Shown here: positions 1 to 5,245 of the stretch, one piece after another | Layout: each line of letters begins with the position of its first letter | Numbering within the stretch: position 1 is the stretch's first letter | From: Actinomycetota bacterium | GTDB taxonomy: Bacteria > Actinomycetota > Actinomycetes > Mycobacteriales > Mycobacteriaceae | Direction: 5' to 3' | NCBI GenBank assembly: GCA_005787665.1 | Contig: SYAB01000231.1 | Location: 1 to 5,647, forward strand | Length of the DNA: 5,647 bases | The notes under the pieces: model-generated | The model's database searches: none | What the model was told of the DNA's origin: nothing | What the model saw: the letters and a program-made list of their open reading frames with translations, nothing else | Program-made: the position numbers and the translations under genes

Positions 1-138
1 CACCCCCTCGGCGGCTCCGGCGCCCGCATCATGACCACCATGCTCTATCACATGCGCGACAACAACATTCGCTACGGGTTGCAGACCATGTGCGAAGGTG
101 GCGGCCAGGCCAACGCGACGATCCTCGAGCTGCTGTAG
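1..138 (+). CDS. Thiolase (acetyl-CoA acetyltransferase family), C-terminal end only
   Basis: This is the last 45 codons of a thiolase, open at the left edge of the window and ending with TAG at 136-138. The visible part begins with HPLGGSGAR, which holds the catalytic histidine of the GHPxGxSG region. It continues to the MCEGGGQAN motif, whose cysteine (31st visible residue) is the second active-site cysteine that protonates or deprotonates the substrate. These enzymes cleave 3-ketoacyl-CoA with CoA, or run in reverse as acetyl-CoA acetyltransferases; chain-length preference cannot be judged from this fragment. The enoyl-CoA hydratase start lies 2 nt after the stop, so the two are almost certainly cotranscribed and translationally coupled. 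The gene is cut by the window, with no sign of being broken. Position suggests the counterpart of M. tuberculosis Rv1135A (recalled synteny, not checked). Confidence 0.93.
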   Translation, partial: HPLGGSGARIMTTMLYHMRDNNIRYGLQTMCEGGGQANATILELL

Positions 139-140
139 TC

Positions 141-950
141 ATGGGTGTGGACGGCGACGCAACAGCCCCCGGCGCGCTGACCGAGCGCCGGGGCAACACT
201 CTGGTCATCACGATCAACCGCCCCGAGGCCCGCAACGCGGTCAACGCCGCGGTCTCCATCGGTCTCGGTGACGCCTTGCAGCAGGCCCAGGAGGATCCGC
301 AGATCTGGGCTGTCGTCGTGACCGGATCAGGCGACAAGTCGTTCTGTGCCGGCGCCGACCTCAAGGCGATCTCGCGGGGGGAGAACATCTTCCACCCCGA
401 GCATCCCGAATGGGGCTTCGCCGGCTACGTCCAGCACTTCATCGACAAGCCCGTCATCGCCGCGGTCAACGGCACCGCGCTCGGCGGCGGCAGCGAGATC
501 GCGCTGGCCAGCGACCTCGTCGTGGCGCAGCGCAGTGCCCAGTTCGGTCTGCCCGAGGTCAAACGCGGACTGGTCGCCGCCGCCGGGGGCATGTTCCGGA
601 TCATCGACCAGTTGCCTCGCAAGGTCGCGATGCAACTGCTGTTGACCGGGGAGCCGATCAGCGCCGAGGATGCGCTGCGCTGGGGCCTGATCAATCAGGT
701 CGTCCCCGACGGCGAATCGGTGCTGGACGCCGCGCTGGCCCTGGCCGAACGCATCACCGTCAACGCACCGCTGGCCGTCCAGGCCAGCAAACGCGTCGCA
801 GCCGGTGCCGACGAGGGTGCCATCACCGCCGAGAAGGACGCCTGGAAGCGCTCCAATCGGGAGATGAGGGTCGTCTTCACCTCCGAGGACGCCATGGAGG
901 GCCCGATGGCCTTCGCCCAGAAGCGCGCCCCCGTCTGGAAGGCCCGCTGA
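141..950 (+). CDS. Enoyl-CoA hydratase (crotonase superfamily)
   Basis: A 269-residue crotonase-fold enzyme, normal length for the family, predicted cytosolic and hexameric. It should hydrate trans-2-enoyl-CoA to 3-hydroxyacyl-CoA in beta-oxidation. The CAGAD motif (residues 69-73) and GGGSE (115-119) form the CoA-thioester oxyanion hole. Both hydratase acids are present: Glu119 (rat mitochondrial Glu144) and Glu139 in FGLPE (rat Glu164). True hydratase activity is therefore plausible, unlike the second crotonase in this window. The C-terminus has the usual EGPMAFAQKRAP block. ATG at 141 is chosen because it follows the thiolase stop by 2 nt; an in-frame GTG at 90 would overlap conserved thiolase codons. 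No strong Shine-Dalgarno is visible, which fits coupled translation. It probably corresponds to Rv1136. Sequence style recalls EchA1-like enzymes; the substrate is not determinable. Confidence 0.93.
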   Translation: MGVDGDATAPGALTERRGNTLVITINRPEARNAVNAAVSIGLGDALQQAQEDPQIWAVVVTGSGDKSFCAGADLKAISRGENIFHPEHPEWGFAGYVQHFIDKPVIAAVNGTALGGGSEIALASDLVVAQRSAQFGLPEVKRGLVAAAGGMFRIIDQLPRKVAMQLLLTGEPISAEDALRWGLINQVVPDGESVLDAALALAERITVNAPLAVQASKRVAAGADEGAITAEKDAWKRSNREMRVVFTSEDAMEGPMAFAQKRAPVWKAR

Positions 951-954
951 CCCC

Positions 955-1809
955 TTAGGCGGCCGGTTTCGCGGTCGTCGTCGGGGTGGCCGACGTGGTC
1001 GGCGCCGCTGACGTCGTGGTGGCCGATGTCGTGGCGGTCGCCGAGGTGGTCGTCGTCGGCGTCTCCGACGTGGAGGTCGCCGACGTGGTGGCACTGGTGC
1101 TCGACGTCGGGGTGGTCGAGGCGCCCGCCTCAGCCGCCGGCGTTGGCGGCATCAGCACCTCGTCGATCATGTAGATGTAGGCGCCGCGCGCGGTGTAGGC
1201 GCAGACGACCCGGTTGTCGTTGACCTTGATCTCGCCGCCCTTGCCGGTCACGACGACCTCGCGGCCGTCCTGGGTGGGCATGGTGCCCTGGACGTCGTTG
1301 GGGCCGAGGTAGCCCAGCACCATGTGGTAGAAGAGCACCGGGAGCAGGACCACCGGGTCGGTCTTCAGCGTCTGCAGGGTGGCGGGGTCGAGCTTCGCGA
1401 ACGCGGCGTCGGTCGGCGCGAAGACCACGTAGGGGCCGCCGTCGAGGACGTTGACGATGTTGATATCGGGGTTCACCTTGCCCGAGATGAGCCCGCTGAA
1501 GGTGCTCAGGTCGGGGTTGTTGGCGATTGCCTGGGATCCGGTCTGCAGCGCCATCTGCTCGATCGATCCGGCGCCGGTCGGGACCTGCTTGCGGTAGGCG
1601 TCGCAGCCCGGGCCCTGGGGGTCGGGCACCTTGGTCGAGGTGGGTGCCGCGGTCGCCGTGGTGGCCGACGGGGTGGGTTCAGCCGGCGCGGTGGTGGGTT
1701 CAGCCGGCGTGGTGGTGGGCTCGGCGTAGGCCTGGACGCCCGTCGGGATGGCGACGGCGATCGCGGCGATCGCAGCGGCGACGCCAAGGGTCTTGGTACG
1801 GATGCTCAC
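955..1809 (-). CDS. Secreted fasciclin (FAS1) domain protein, MPT70/MPB70-like, with Thr/Ser/Ala-rich tail
   Basis: A 284-residue exported protein. Residues 1-29 form a Sec signal peptide: basic SIRTK, then a hydrophobic Ala/Ile/Val core, then an AYA|EP cleavage site. No lipobox cysteine is seen, so it should be soluble or wall-associated rather than a lipoprotein. Residues 30-65 are a Pro/Thr/Ala linker with a short tandem repeat. Residues 66-221 form one FAS1 domain with GPGC near its start, FAPTDAAF at 130-137, the YH pair at 161-162 and YMIDEVLMPP near its end. Cys69 and Cys203 match the disulfide pair known in MPB70. Residues 231-284 are only Thr, Ser, Ala and Pro apart from Glu249 and Lys281, a probable O-mannosylated stalk (inference). 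The GTG start is preferred because AGGAG lies 6 nt upstream; an in-frame ATG at 1827 would add six residues. The family is linked to adhesion; function here is unknown. The gene is not beside mpt83 or dipZ. Confidence 0.9.
   Translation of the reverse strand: MSIRTKTLGVAAAIAAIAVAIPTGVQAYAEPTTTPAEPTTAPAEPTPSATTATAAPTSTKVPDPQGPGCDAYRKQVPTGAGSIEQMALQTGSQAIANNPDLSTFSGLISGKVNPDINIVNVLDGGPYVVFAPTDAAFAKLDPATLQTLKTDPVVLLPVLFYHMVLGYLGPNDVQGTMPTQDGREVVVTGKGGEIKVNDNRVVCAYTARGAYIYMIDEVLMPPTPAAEAGASTTPTSSTSATTSATSTSETPTTTTSATATTSATTTSAAPTTSATPTTTAKPAA
958..1146 (-). repeat. Low-complexity coding tract for the fasciclin protein's Thr/Ser/Ala tail
   Basis: This stretch encodes residues 222-284 as short imperfect runs of ACC/ACG/TCG/GCC-type codons for Thr, Ser and Ala. 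On the + strand it reads as degenerate GTCGTxGTCGGxGT-like repeats. Such tracts change length easily by slippage or recombination, so tail length probably varies between strains (inference). It ends 4 nt short of the hydratase stop codon. Confidence 0.7.
1673..1714 (-). repeat. Two tandem 21-bp units coding the AEPTTxP linker repeat
   Basis: Two adjacent 21-bp copies (1673-1693 and 1694-1714) differ at one base, and a third partial copy runs to about 1723. They encode repeats of AEPTT(T/A)P in the linker between signal peptide and FAS1 domain. The unit is a whole number of codons, so copy-number change would keep the frame. Confidence 0.8.
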
Positions 1810-1815
1810 CGGTAT

Positions 1816-1820
1816 CTCCT
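1816..1820 (-). promoter_or_regulatory. Shine-Dalgarno of the fasciclin gene
   Basis: AGGAG on the minus strand lies 6 nt before GTG 1809. This is what decides that start over the in-frame ATG at 1827, which has only a weak upstream match. Confidence 0.7.
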
Positions 1821-1861
1821 GGTTCATCGTCGTCCCGGCGGATGGCCGAGACGCCTGTGGA

Positions 1862-1891
1862 ATCGTAAGCGGAGGCAGTTTCGTTACCCAA
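1862..1891 (-). promoter_or_regulatory. Candidate sigma-A-type promoter for the fasciclin gene
   Basis: On the minus strand, TACGAT (1867 to 1862) fits the mycobacterial TANNNT -10 box. TTGGGT (1891 to 1886) is a partial -35 match with an 18-nt spacer. Transcription would start near 1855 and give a leader of about 45 nt carrying the AGGAG site. It lies in the 150-bp divergent region shared with the hexapeptide-repeat gene. Only sequence resemblance supports it. Confidence 0.45.
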
Positions 1892-1946
1892 AACGACGAG
1901 GTGGGGGCGAAATACCAGGTCGCTGTCGCGCCCGGACGGGGGGCCC

Positions 1947-1952
1947 TACGAT
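1947..1952 (+). promoter_or_regulatory. -10 element for the gamma-carbonic-anhydrase-like gene (leaderless)
   Basis: TACGAT fits TANNNT and ends 7 nt before ATG 1960, so the transcription start would coincide with the start codon. No purine-rich ribosome site is correctly placed for ATG 1960. No clear -35 is seen. Confidence 0.55.
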
Positions 1953-1959
1953 GCTCGGC

Positions 1960-2493
1960 ATGGCTGAACCCGATCGTGGGCCGCTGATCATCGAGATTCG
2001 CGGCCATCGTCCCGACATGCACCCGGAGGCCTGGGCCGCTCCCAACGCCAGCGTCATCGGGCAGGTCCGCCTGGCCGCGCGGGCCAGCGTCTGGTACTCG
2101 GCGACGCTGCGGGCCGAGGCCGAACCGATCGAGATCGGGGCCGGAACCAACATCCAGGACGGGGTGTGCGTGCACGTCGACCCCGGGTTCCCGGTTCGGG
2201 GCGGGCCCGGGGTGAGCGTCGGGCCTAACGCCGTCCTGCCCGGCTGCACCAGCGCGGACGGCGCGCTGATCGGGATGGGTGCGGTCATCCTCACCGGGGC
2301 GGTGGTGGGGGCGGGCTCGCTGGTGGCCGCAGGCGCACTGATTCCCCAGGGGATGGTGGTTCCGCCCCGTTCTCTGGTCGCCGGGGTCCCCGGCCGGGTG
2401 CGGCGCGAGCTCAGCGACGACGAAGTGGCCAACAACCGGAACAACGCCGCGGTCTACGAGCATCTCGTCGACCTGCATCGCGAAGCCGTCTAG
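1960..2493 (+). CDS. Gamma-carbonic anhydrase-like left-handed beta-helix protein, metal site incomplete
   Basis: A 177-residue protein of the gamma-carbonic anhydrase/YrdA/PaaY group. Hexapeptide repeats run from about residue 27 to 142, and a C-terminal helix with SDDEVANNRNNAAVY follows. Family landmarks are WYSATLR with Arg51 (Cam Arg59 position), NIQD with Gln66 and Asp67, HVDPGFP with His72, and IPQGMVVPPRSLVAGVPGRVRREL. The archaeal Cam enzyme binds metal through three histidines, the second and third five residues apart in VGHGAxLHGC. Here that segment reads VGPNAVLPGC, so both are prolines (89 and 94) and only His72 remains. Carbonic anhydrase activity is therefore doubtful; a structural or acyl-transfer role is possible but unproven. 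ATG 1960 is favoured over the in-frame ATG 1951, which overlaps the -10 box. The next gene starts 69 nt downstream. Confidence 0.88.
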   Translation: MAEPDRGPLIIEIRGHRPDMHPEAWAAPNASVIGQVRLAARASVWYSATLRAEAEPIEIGAGTNIQDGVCVHVDPGFPVRGGPGVSVGPNAVLPGCTSADGALIGMGAVILTGAVVGAGSLVAAGALIPQGMVVPPRSLVAGVPGRVRRELSDDEVANNRNNAAVYEHLVDLHREAV

Positions 2494-2549
2494 CGATCGC
2501 CGGCAGCGGATGTCAGCGTTGTGTCACCGATTCCGACGAGAATGTTTCG

Positions 2550-2555
2550 TACGGT
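2550..2555 (+). promoter_or_regulatory. -10 element for the CPBP-like membrane protein gene (possibly leaderless)
   Basis: TACGGT fits TANNNT and ends 7 nt before ATG 2563, the same geometry as at 1947. A purine run (GAAGGGA) fills the gap but sits too close to ATG to be an ordinary Shine-Dalgarno. No good -35 is visible. Confidence 0.45.
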
Positions 2556-2562
2556 GAAGGGA

Positions 2563-3255
2563 ATGCGCATCGACGACATCCGTGCGGCCGCGACCAATGT
2601 GGCTGTGCCGCATCAGGAGTGGCCTTCAGTGGTGCGTCGTCGCCGGGTGGTCGTCTGCGTCGTCCTGGTTGCCGGCGCGGCACTGATGGCGTATTCGCTG
2701 AACCGCCGCCCGGGCGACTCGTCGTTCTACTGGCTGACGCTCTCGCTGGCGGCGGTGTGGACGCTGGGTGCACTGGCGTCCGGCCCGCTGCATCTGGGCA
2801 GCATCACCTGGAGGGGCCGCAACCAGCGTCCGGTGCTCACCGGGACGGCGGTGGGCCTGGTACTCGGCGGGGTCTTCCTGGCCGGCGGACTGGTGGTGCG
2901 CAACATCCCGGCGGTCGCCGAGCGGATCACCCGCGTCCTGGAATTCACCAATTACGGACCGCTGCTGCTGATCCTGCTCATCGCCCTCGTCAACGGCGTG
3001 GCGGAGGAACTCTTCTTCCGGGGTGCGCTCTACACCGCGCTGGGCGGGTTCCACCCGGTGGCGATCTCGACGTTGCTCTACGCGGTCGCCACGTCGGTCA
3101 GCGGCAACCCCATGCTGGGGTTCGCCGCGCTGGTGCTCGGGACGGTCTGCGCGCTGCAACGCCGCGCCACCGGCGGTGTGCTGGCGCCGGTGCTCACCCA
3201 CGTGGTGTGGGGGCTCATCATGGTGCTCGCGCTACCGCCGATCTTCGGCATGTGA
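2563..3255 (+). CDS. CPBP (CAAX protease/Rce1-like) family integral membrane protein
   Basis: A 230-residue protein with about seven hydrophobic segments, roughly at 27-46, 55-74, 91-113, 132-147, 166-180, 183-198 and 208-227. The hallmark motif 1, EExxxR, is present as EELFFR (Glu148, Glu149, Arg153). Motif 2, normally FxxxH, reads YAVAT (173-177), so the histidine is replaced by threonine. Motif 3, normally HxxxN/D, reads HVVWG (213-217), keeping the histidine but losing the acid/amide. Known relatives are intramembrane glutamate proteases or prenyl-protein endopeptidases. With this site the protein may be non-proteolytic or use altered chemistry (inference). ATG 2563 is chosen for the -10 box 7 nt upstream; in-frame GTG 2521 and ATG 2542 would add 14 or 7 residues and lack better ribosome sites. 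It may correspond to Rv1140, described from memory as an integral membrane protein. Confidence 0.85.
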   Translation: MRIDDIRAAATNVAVPHQEWPSVVRRRRVVVCVVLVAGAALMAYSLNRRPGDSSFYWLTLSLAAVWTLGALASGPLHLGSITWRGRNQRPVLTGTAVGLVLGGVFLAGGLVVRNIPAVAERITRVLEFTNYGPLLLILLIALVNGVAEELFFRGALYTALGGFHPVAISTLLYAVATSVSGNPMLGFAALVLGTVCALQRRATGGVLAPVLTHVVWGLIMVLALPPIFGM

Positions 3256-3258
3256 CGC

Positions 3259-4062
3259 TCACTGGTCGGTGAAGACCGCCGTCCGCCGCTCCTGGAACGC
3301 GCGGGTTCCCTCGGCGAAGTCCCTGGTGCGCAACAGCTTCAGCTGACCTGCGGTCTCGCGCGCGATGGCGTCGTCGAGTTCGGTCAGCGTCGCGGCGTTG
3401 ATCGCCTCTTTGGTCTTGCGCAGGGCCACCGCCGCCCCCGACCCCAGCCGTTCGAGGACCGCAGCCACCGCCGACTCGAGTTCGTCGGCCGGGTGCACCG
3501 ACGAGACCAGGCCGTAGTCGTAGGCCTCGGCGGCCGGGATGCGCCCGGCCAGCAACGCCATCTTCATCGCGCGGACTCGGCCGACGGCGGCCGCGACCAG
3601 GGCGGAGGCGCCGCCGTCGGGCATCAGCCCGATCTTGGTGAACGCCAGCAGGAAGAAGGACTTCTCCGAGGCGAGGATCACATCGCAGGCCAGGGCGAGT
3701 GACACCCCGACGCCGGCCGCGGGTCCCTGGACAACGGCGACGACCGGCTTGGGCAGTGCGGTGATGGCCCGCACCGCCCGATTGGCGGCGTCGAGCAACG
3801 GGTCGATGTCCGGGCCTGACCCGGCAGCGGCGGCCTGATCCTCCGCGCTGATCCCGGCTCCGGCGCAGAACCCCCGCCCGGCACCGCCGAGTCGCACGAC
3901 CTTCACCGCGGGGTCGTCGGCCGCGCGGTCCAGGACGTCGGCGAGCGTCTCCAGCATCGGGGTGGTCAGCGCGTTGAGGCTGTCGGGGCGGTTGAAGGTC
4001 ACCGACAGCACGTGCGAGTCCAGCGAGACGGCGAGGTCGTCGATACCGGTGTAGGAGGTCAC
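3259..4062 (-). CDS. echA10: Crotonase-family protein, PaaG-type enoyl-CoA isomerase-like
   Basis: A 267-residue crotonase-fold protein. The symbol rests on position next to mcr and recalled similarity to Rv1142c, not on a search. FCAGAG (65-70) supplies the first half of the oxyanion hole and GVGVSLALACD (117-127) the second. The two hydratase glutamates are missing: Ser121 and Phe141 occupy their positions. IGLMPDGG (144-151) carries Asp149, the arrangement seen in PaaG-type isomerases, where an aspartate in this region acts as the base (recalled). Double-bond isomerisation of an unsaturated or ring acyl-CoA is thus likelier than hydration. GTG 4062 is the start; an in-frame TGA six bases upstream rules out an earlier one. 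No Shine-Dalgarno is seen and a -10 box sits 8 nt away, so the transcript may be leaderless. It diverges from mcr across 53 nt. Confidence 0.9.
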   Translation of the reverse strand: MTSYTGIDDLAVSLDSHVLSVTFNRPDSLNALTTPMLETLADVLDRAADDPAVKVVRLGGAGRGFCAGAGISAEDQAAAAGSGPDIDPLLDAANRAVRAITALPKPVVAVVQGPAAGVGVSLALACDVILASEKSFFLLAFTKIGLMPDGGASALVAAAVGRVRAMKMALLAGRIPAAEAYDYGLVSSVHPADELESAVAAVLERLGSGAAVALRKTKEAINAATLTELDDAIARETAGQLKLLRTRDFAEGTRAFQERRTAVFTDQ

Positions 4063-4070
4063 GGATCAAC

Positions 4071-4076
4071 ACGGTA
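4071..4076 (-). promoter_or_regulatory. -10 element for the PaaG-like crotonase gene (leaderless)
   Basis: On the minus strand TACCGT fits TANNNT and ends 8 nt before GTG 4062, which would put the transcription start at or next to the start codon. The 53-nt divergent gap must also carry control for mcr, for which I see no convincing -10 box on the + strand. Confidence 0.5.
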
Positions 4077-4115
4077 CAAAGAGTCGTCGCGAGTGCATGA
4101 AGGGCGGTAGGAGAT

Positions 4116-5204
4116 ATGGCTGGTCCTCTGACGGGGTTGCGCGTCGTCGAACTCGCGGGCATCGGCCCGGGTCCGCACGCCGCGATGATTCTCGGCGATC
4201 TCGGCGCCGACGTGGTGCGTGTCGAGCGGCCCAGCAAGATTCCCCATCCCGGGCCGAGCGGGGACTATCTGCTGCGCAGTCGCCGCTCGGTGACCGCCGA
4301 TCTCAAAAGCGAGTCCGACCGCGATCTGGTGCTCGGCCTGATCGCCAAGGCCGACGTGCTGATCGAGGGGTTCCGTCCCGGGGTGACCGAGCGCCTGGGG
4401 CTGGGCCCGGAGGATTGCGCCCGCGTCAACGAGCGGCTGATCTACGCCCGGATGACGGGCTGGGGCCAGACCGGTCCCCGCAGCCAGCAGTCCGGTCACG
4501 ACATGAACTACATCTCGCTCAACGGGGTGCTACACGCCATCGGCAGGGCGGGCGAGCGCCCCGTCCCGCCGCTCAACCTGGTCGGCGACTTCGGTGGGGG
4601 TTCGATGTTCCTGCTCGTCGGGATCCTCTCGGCGCTCTACGAACGCCAGCATTCCGGCAAGGGTCAGGTGATCGACGCGGCGATGGTCGACGGCTCGGCG
4701 GTGCTGGCGCAGATGATGTTCGCCTTCCGCCACACCGGACTGTGGAGCGATGTCCGCGGTACCAACATGCTCGACACCGGCGCGCCCTACTACGACGTCT
4801 ACGAGTGCGCCGACGGCCGGTATGTGGCGGTGGGCTCCATCGAGCCTCAGTTCTACGCCGAGATGCTGGAAAAACTGCGCCTGGACCCGGCCACGCTGCC
4901 CGGACAGAACGACGTCACCCGCTGGCCGGAGCTACGTGCCATCCTCACCGAGACGTTTCTCGCCCACGACCGCGATCACTGGGCGGAGGTCTTCGCCGGC
5001 AGCGACGCCTGCGTCACCCCTGTGCTCAGCTTCGCCGAGATCGAGACCGAGGCGCACAACACCGAGCGCGGCAGCTTCTACCGAGTCGGCGACTCGGTCC
5101 TGCCGATGCCGGCCCCGCGCTTCTCCCGCACCCAGCCCGGCCAGCCCACCCCGCCGCGGGCTCCGGGACAGGACACCGACGCAGTCTTGACCGACTGGGT
5201 ATAG
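4116..5204 (+). CDS. mcr: Alpha-methylacyl-CoA racemase (family III CoA-transferase fold)
   Basis: A 362-residue CaiB/BaiF-fold protein very like M. tuberculosis Mcr (Rv1143). It interconverts 2R- and 2S-methylacyl-CoA thioesters by proton transfer through an enolate, so that branched acyl chains can enter the stereospecific acyl-CoA dehydrogenase step. The MCR catalytic triad (His126, Asp156, Glu241) appears as His128 in SGHDMNY, Asp158 in NLVGDFGGG and Glu243 in GSIEPQF, a uniform shift of two explained by slightly longer sequence near residues 40-50. The N-terminal GLRVVELAG and [11 protein letters not shown] and the [12 protein letters not shown] block (CoA-binding half) are intact. The family works as an interlocked homodimer. 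ATG 4116 begins [10 protein letters not shown], matching the family. AGGAG lies only 2 nt upstream and GAAGGG about 11 nt upstream, so both ribosome sites are off the ideal spacing. It is probably cotranscribed with the SDR. Confidence 0.95.
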   Translation: MAGPLTGLRVVELAGIGPGPHAAMILGDLGADVVRVERPSKIPHPGPSGDYLLRSRRSVTADLKSESDRDLVLGLIAKADVLIEGFRPGVTERLGLGPEDCARVNERLIYARMTGWGQTGPRSQQSGHDMNYISLNGVLHAIGRAGERPVPPLNLVGDFGGGSMFLLVGILSALYERQHSGKGQVIDAAMVDGSAVLAQMMFAFRHTGLWSDVRGTNMLDTGAPYYDVYECADGRYVAVGSIEPQFYAEMLEKLRLDPATLPGQNDVTRWPELRAILTETFLAHDRDHWAEVFAGSDACVTPVLSFAEIETEAHNTERGSFYRVGDSVLPMPAPRFSRTQPGQPTPPRAPGQDTDAVLTDWV

Positions 5205-5205
5205 T
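5200..5205 (+). promoter_or_regulatory. Candidate -10 box for the SDR gene, overlapping the mcr stop
   Basis: TATAGT is one base from TATAAT and spans the mcr TAG. A start near 5212 would give a leader of about 34 nt containing the GGAAGGAG site. No -35 is found at 16-18 nt; TTGACC at 5187-5192 is too near, with a 7-nt spacer. Confidence 0.35.
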
Positions 5206-5210
5206 TCCCA

Positions 5211-5224
5211 ACCAACCAGTAGGT
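5211..5224 (+). promoter_or_regulatory. Operator-like inverted repeat between mcr and the SDR gene
   Basis: ACCAACCAGTAGGT has the dyad form ACCnACnnGTnGGT: ten of its fourteen bases pair across the centre. Short palindromes of this style are typical of TetR-family operators (general knowledge; no specific regulator assigned). It sits just downstream of TATAGT at 5200-5205, where a bound repressor would block the predicted transcription start. Confidence 0.4.
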
Positions 5225-5232
5225 AGATGCTC

Positions 5233-5240
5233 GGAAGGAG
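5233..5240 (+). promoter_or_regulatory. Shine-Dalgarno of the SDR gene
   Basis: GGAAGGAG ends 5 nt before GTG 5246. An ATG at 5242 is only 1 nt from it and is in another frame, so GTG is the real start. Confidence 0.8.
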
Positions 5241-5245
5241 CATGC

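Noticed and set aside
90..140. Upstream in-frame GTG at 90 as the start of the hydratase
   Set aside because: It would overlap the conserved thiolase C-terminus and add residues unlike the crotonase family; ATG 141 right after the thiolase stop fits better.
941..964. Possible hairpin at the hydratase/fasciclin junction as a terminator
   Set aside because: The stem is about six pairs with a bulge and has no T-run on either strand.
327..1094. 255-residue open frame on the minus strand
   Set aside because: Arg/Pro-rich antisense shadow of the hydratase and fasciclin genes, with no recognisable domain.
1865..1915. SigF-like promoter (GGTAT ... GGGTA) on the minus strand
   Set aside because: The spacer is 22 nt, too long for the usual 15-17 nt; a sigma-A-type pair fits better.
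1324..1959. Plus-strand open frame extending the hexapeptide protein upstream
   Set aside because: Gly/Arg-rich antisense of the fasciclin gene; the -10 box at 1947 and the family's N-terminus support ATG 1960.
1810..2478. Minus-strand open frame extending the fasciclin protein to 507 residues
   Set aside because: The extension is antisense to the hexapeptide-repeat gene and crosses a promoter region; the signal peptide must be N-terminal, so the start is 1809.
3218..4237. 339-residue minus-strand open frame over the crotonase and the mcr start
   Set aside because: Arg/Gly-rich out-of-frame shadow; the crotonase frame has clear family motifs.
5187..5205. TTGACC with TATAGT as a full -35/-10 promoter
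   Set aside because: The spacer is 7 nt, far too short; only the -10 box was kept as a candidate.
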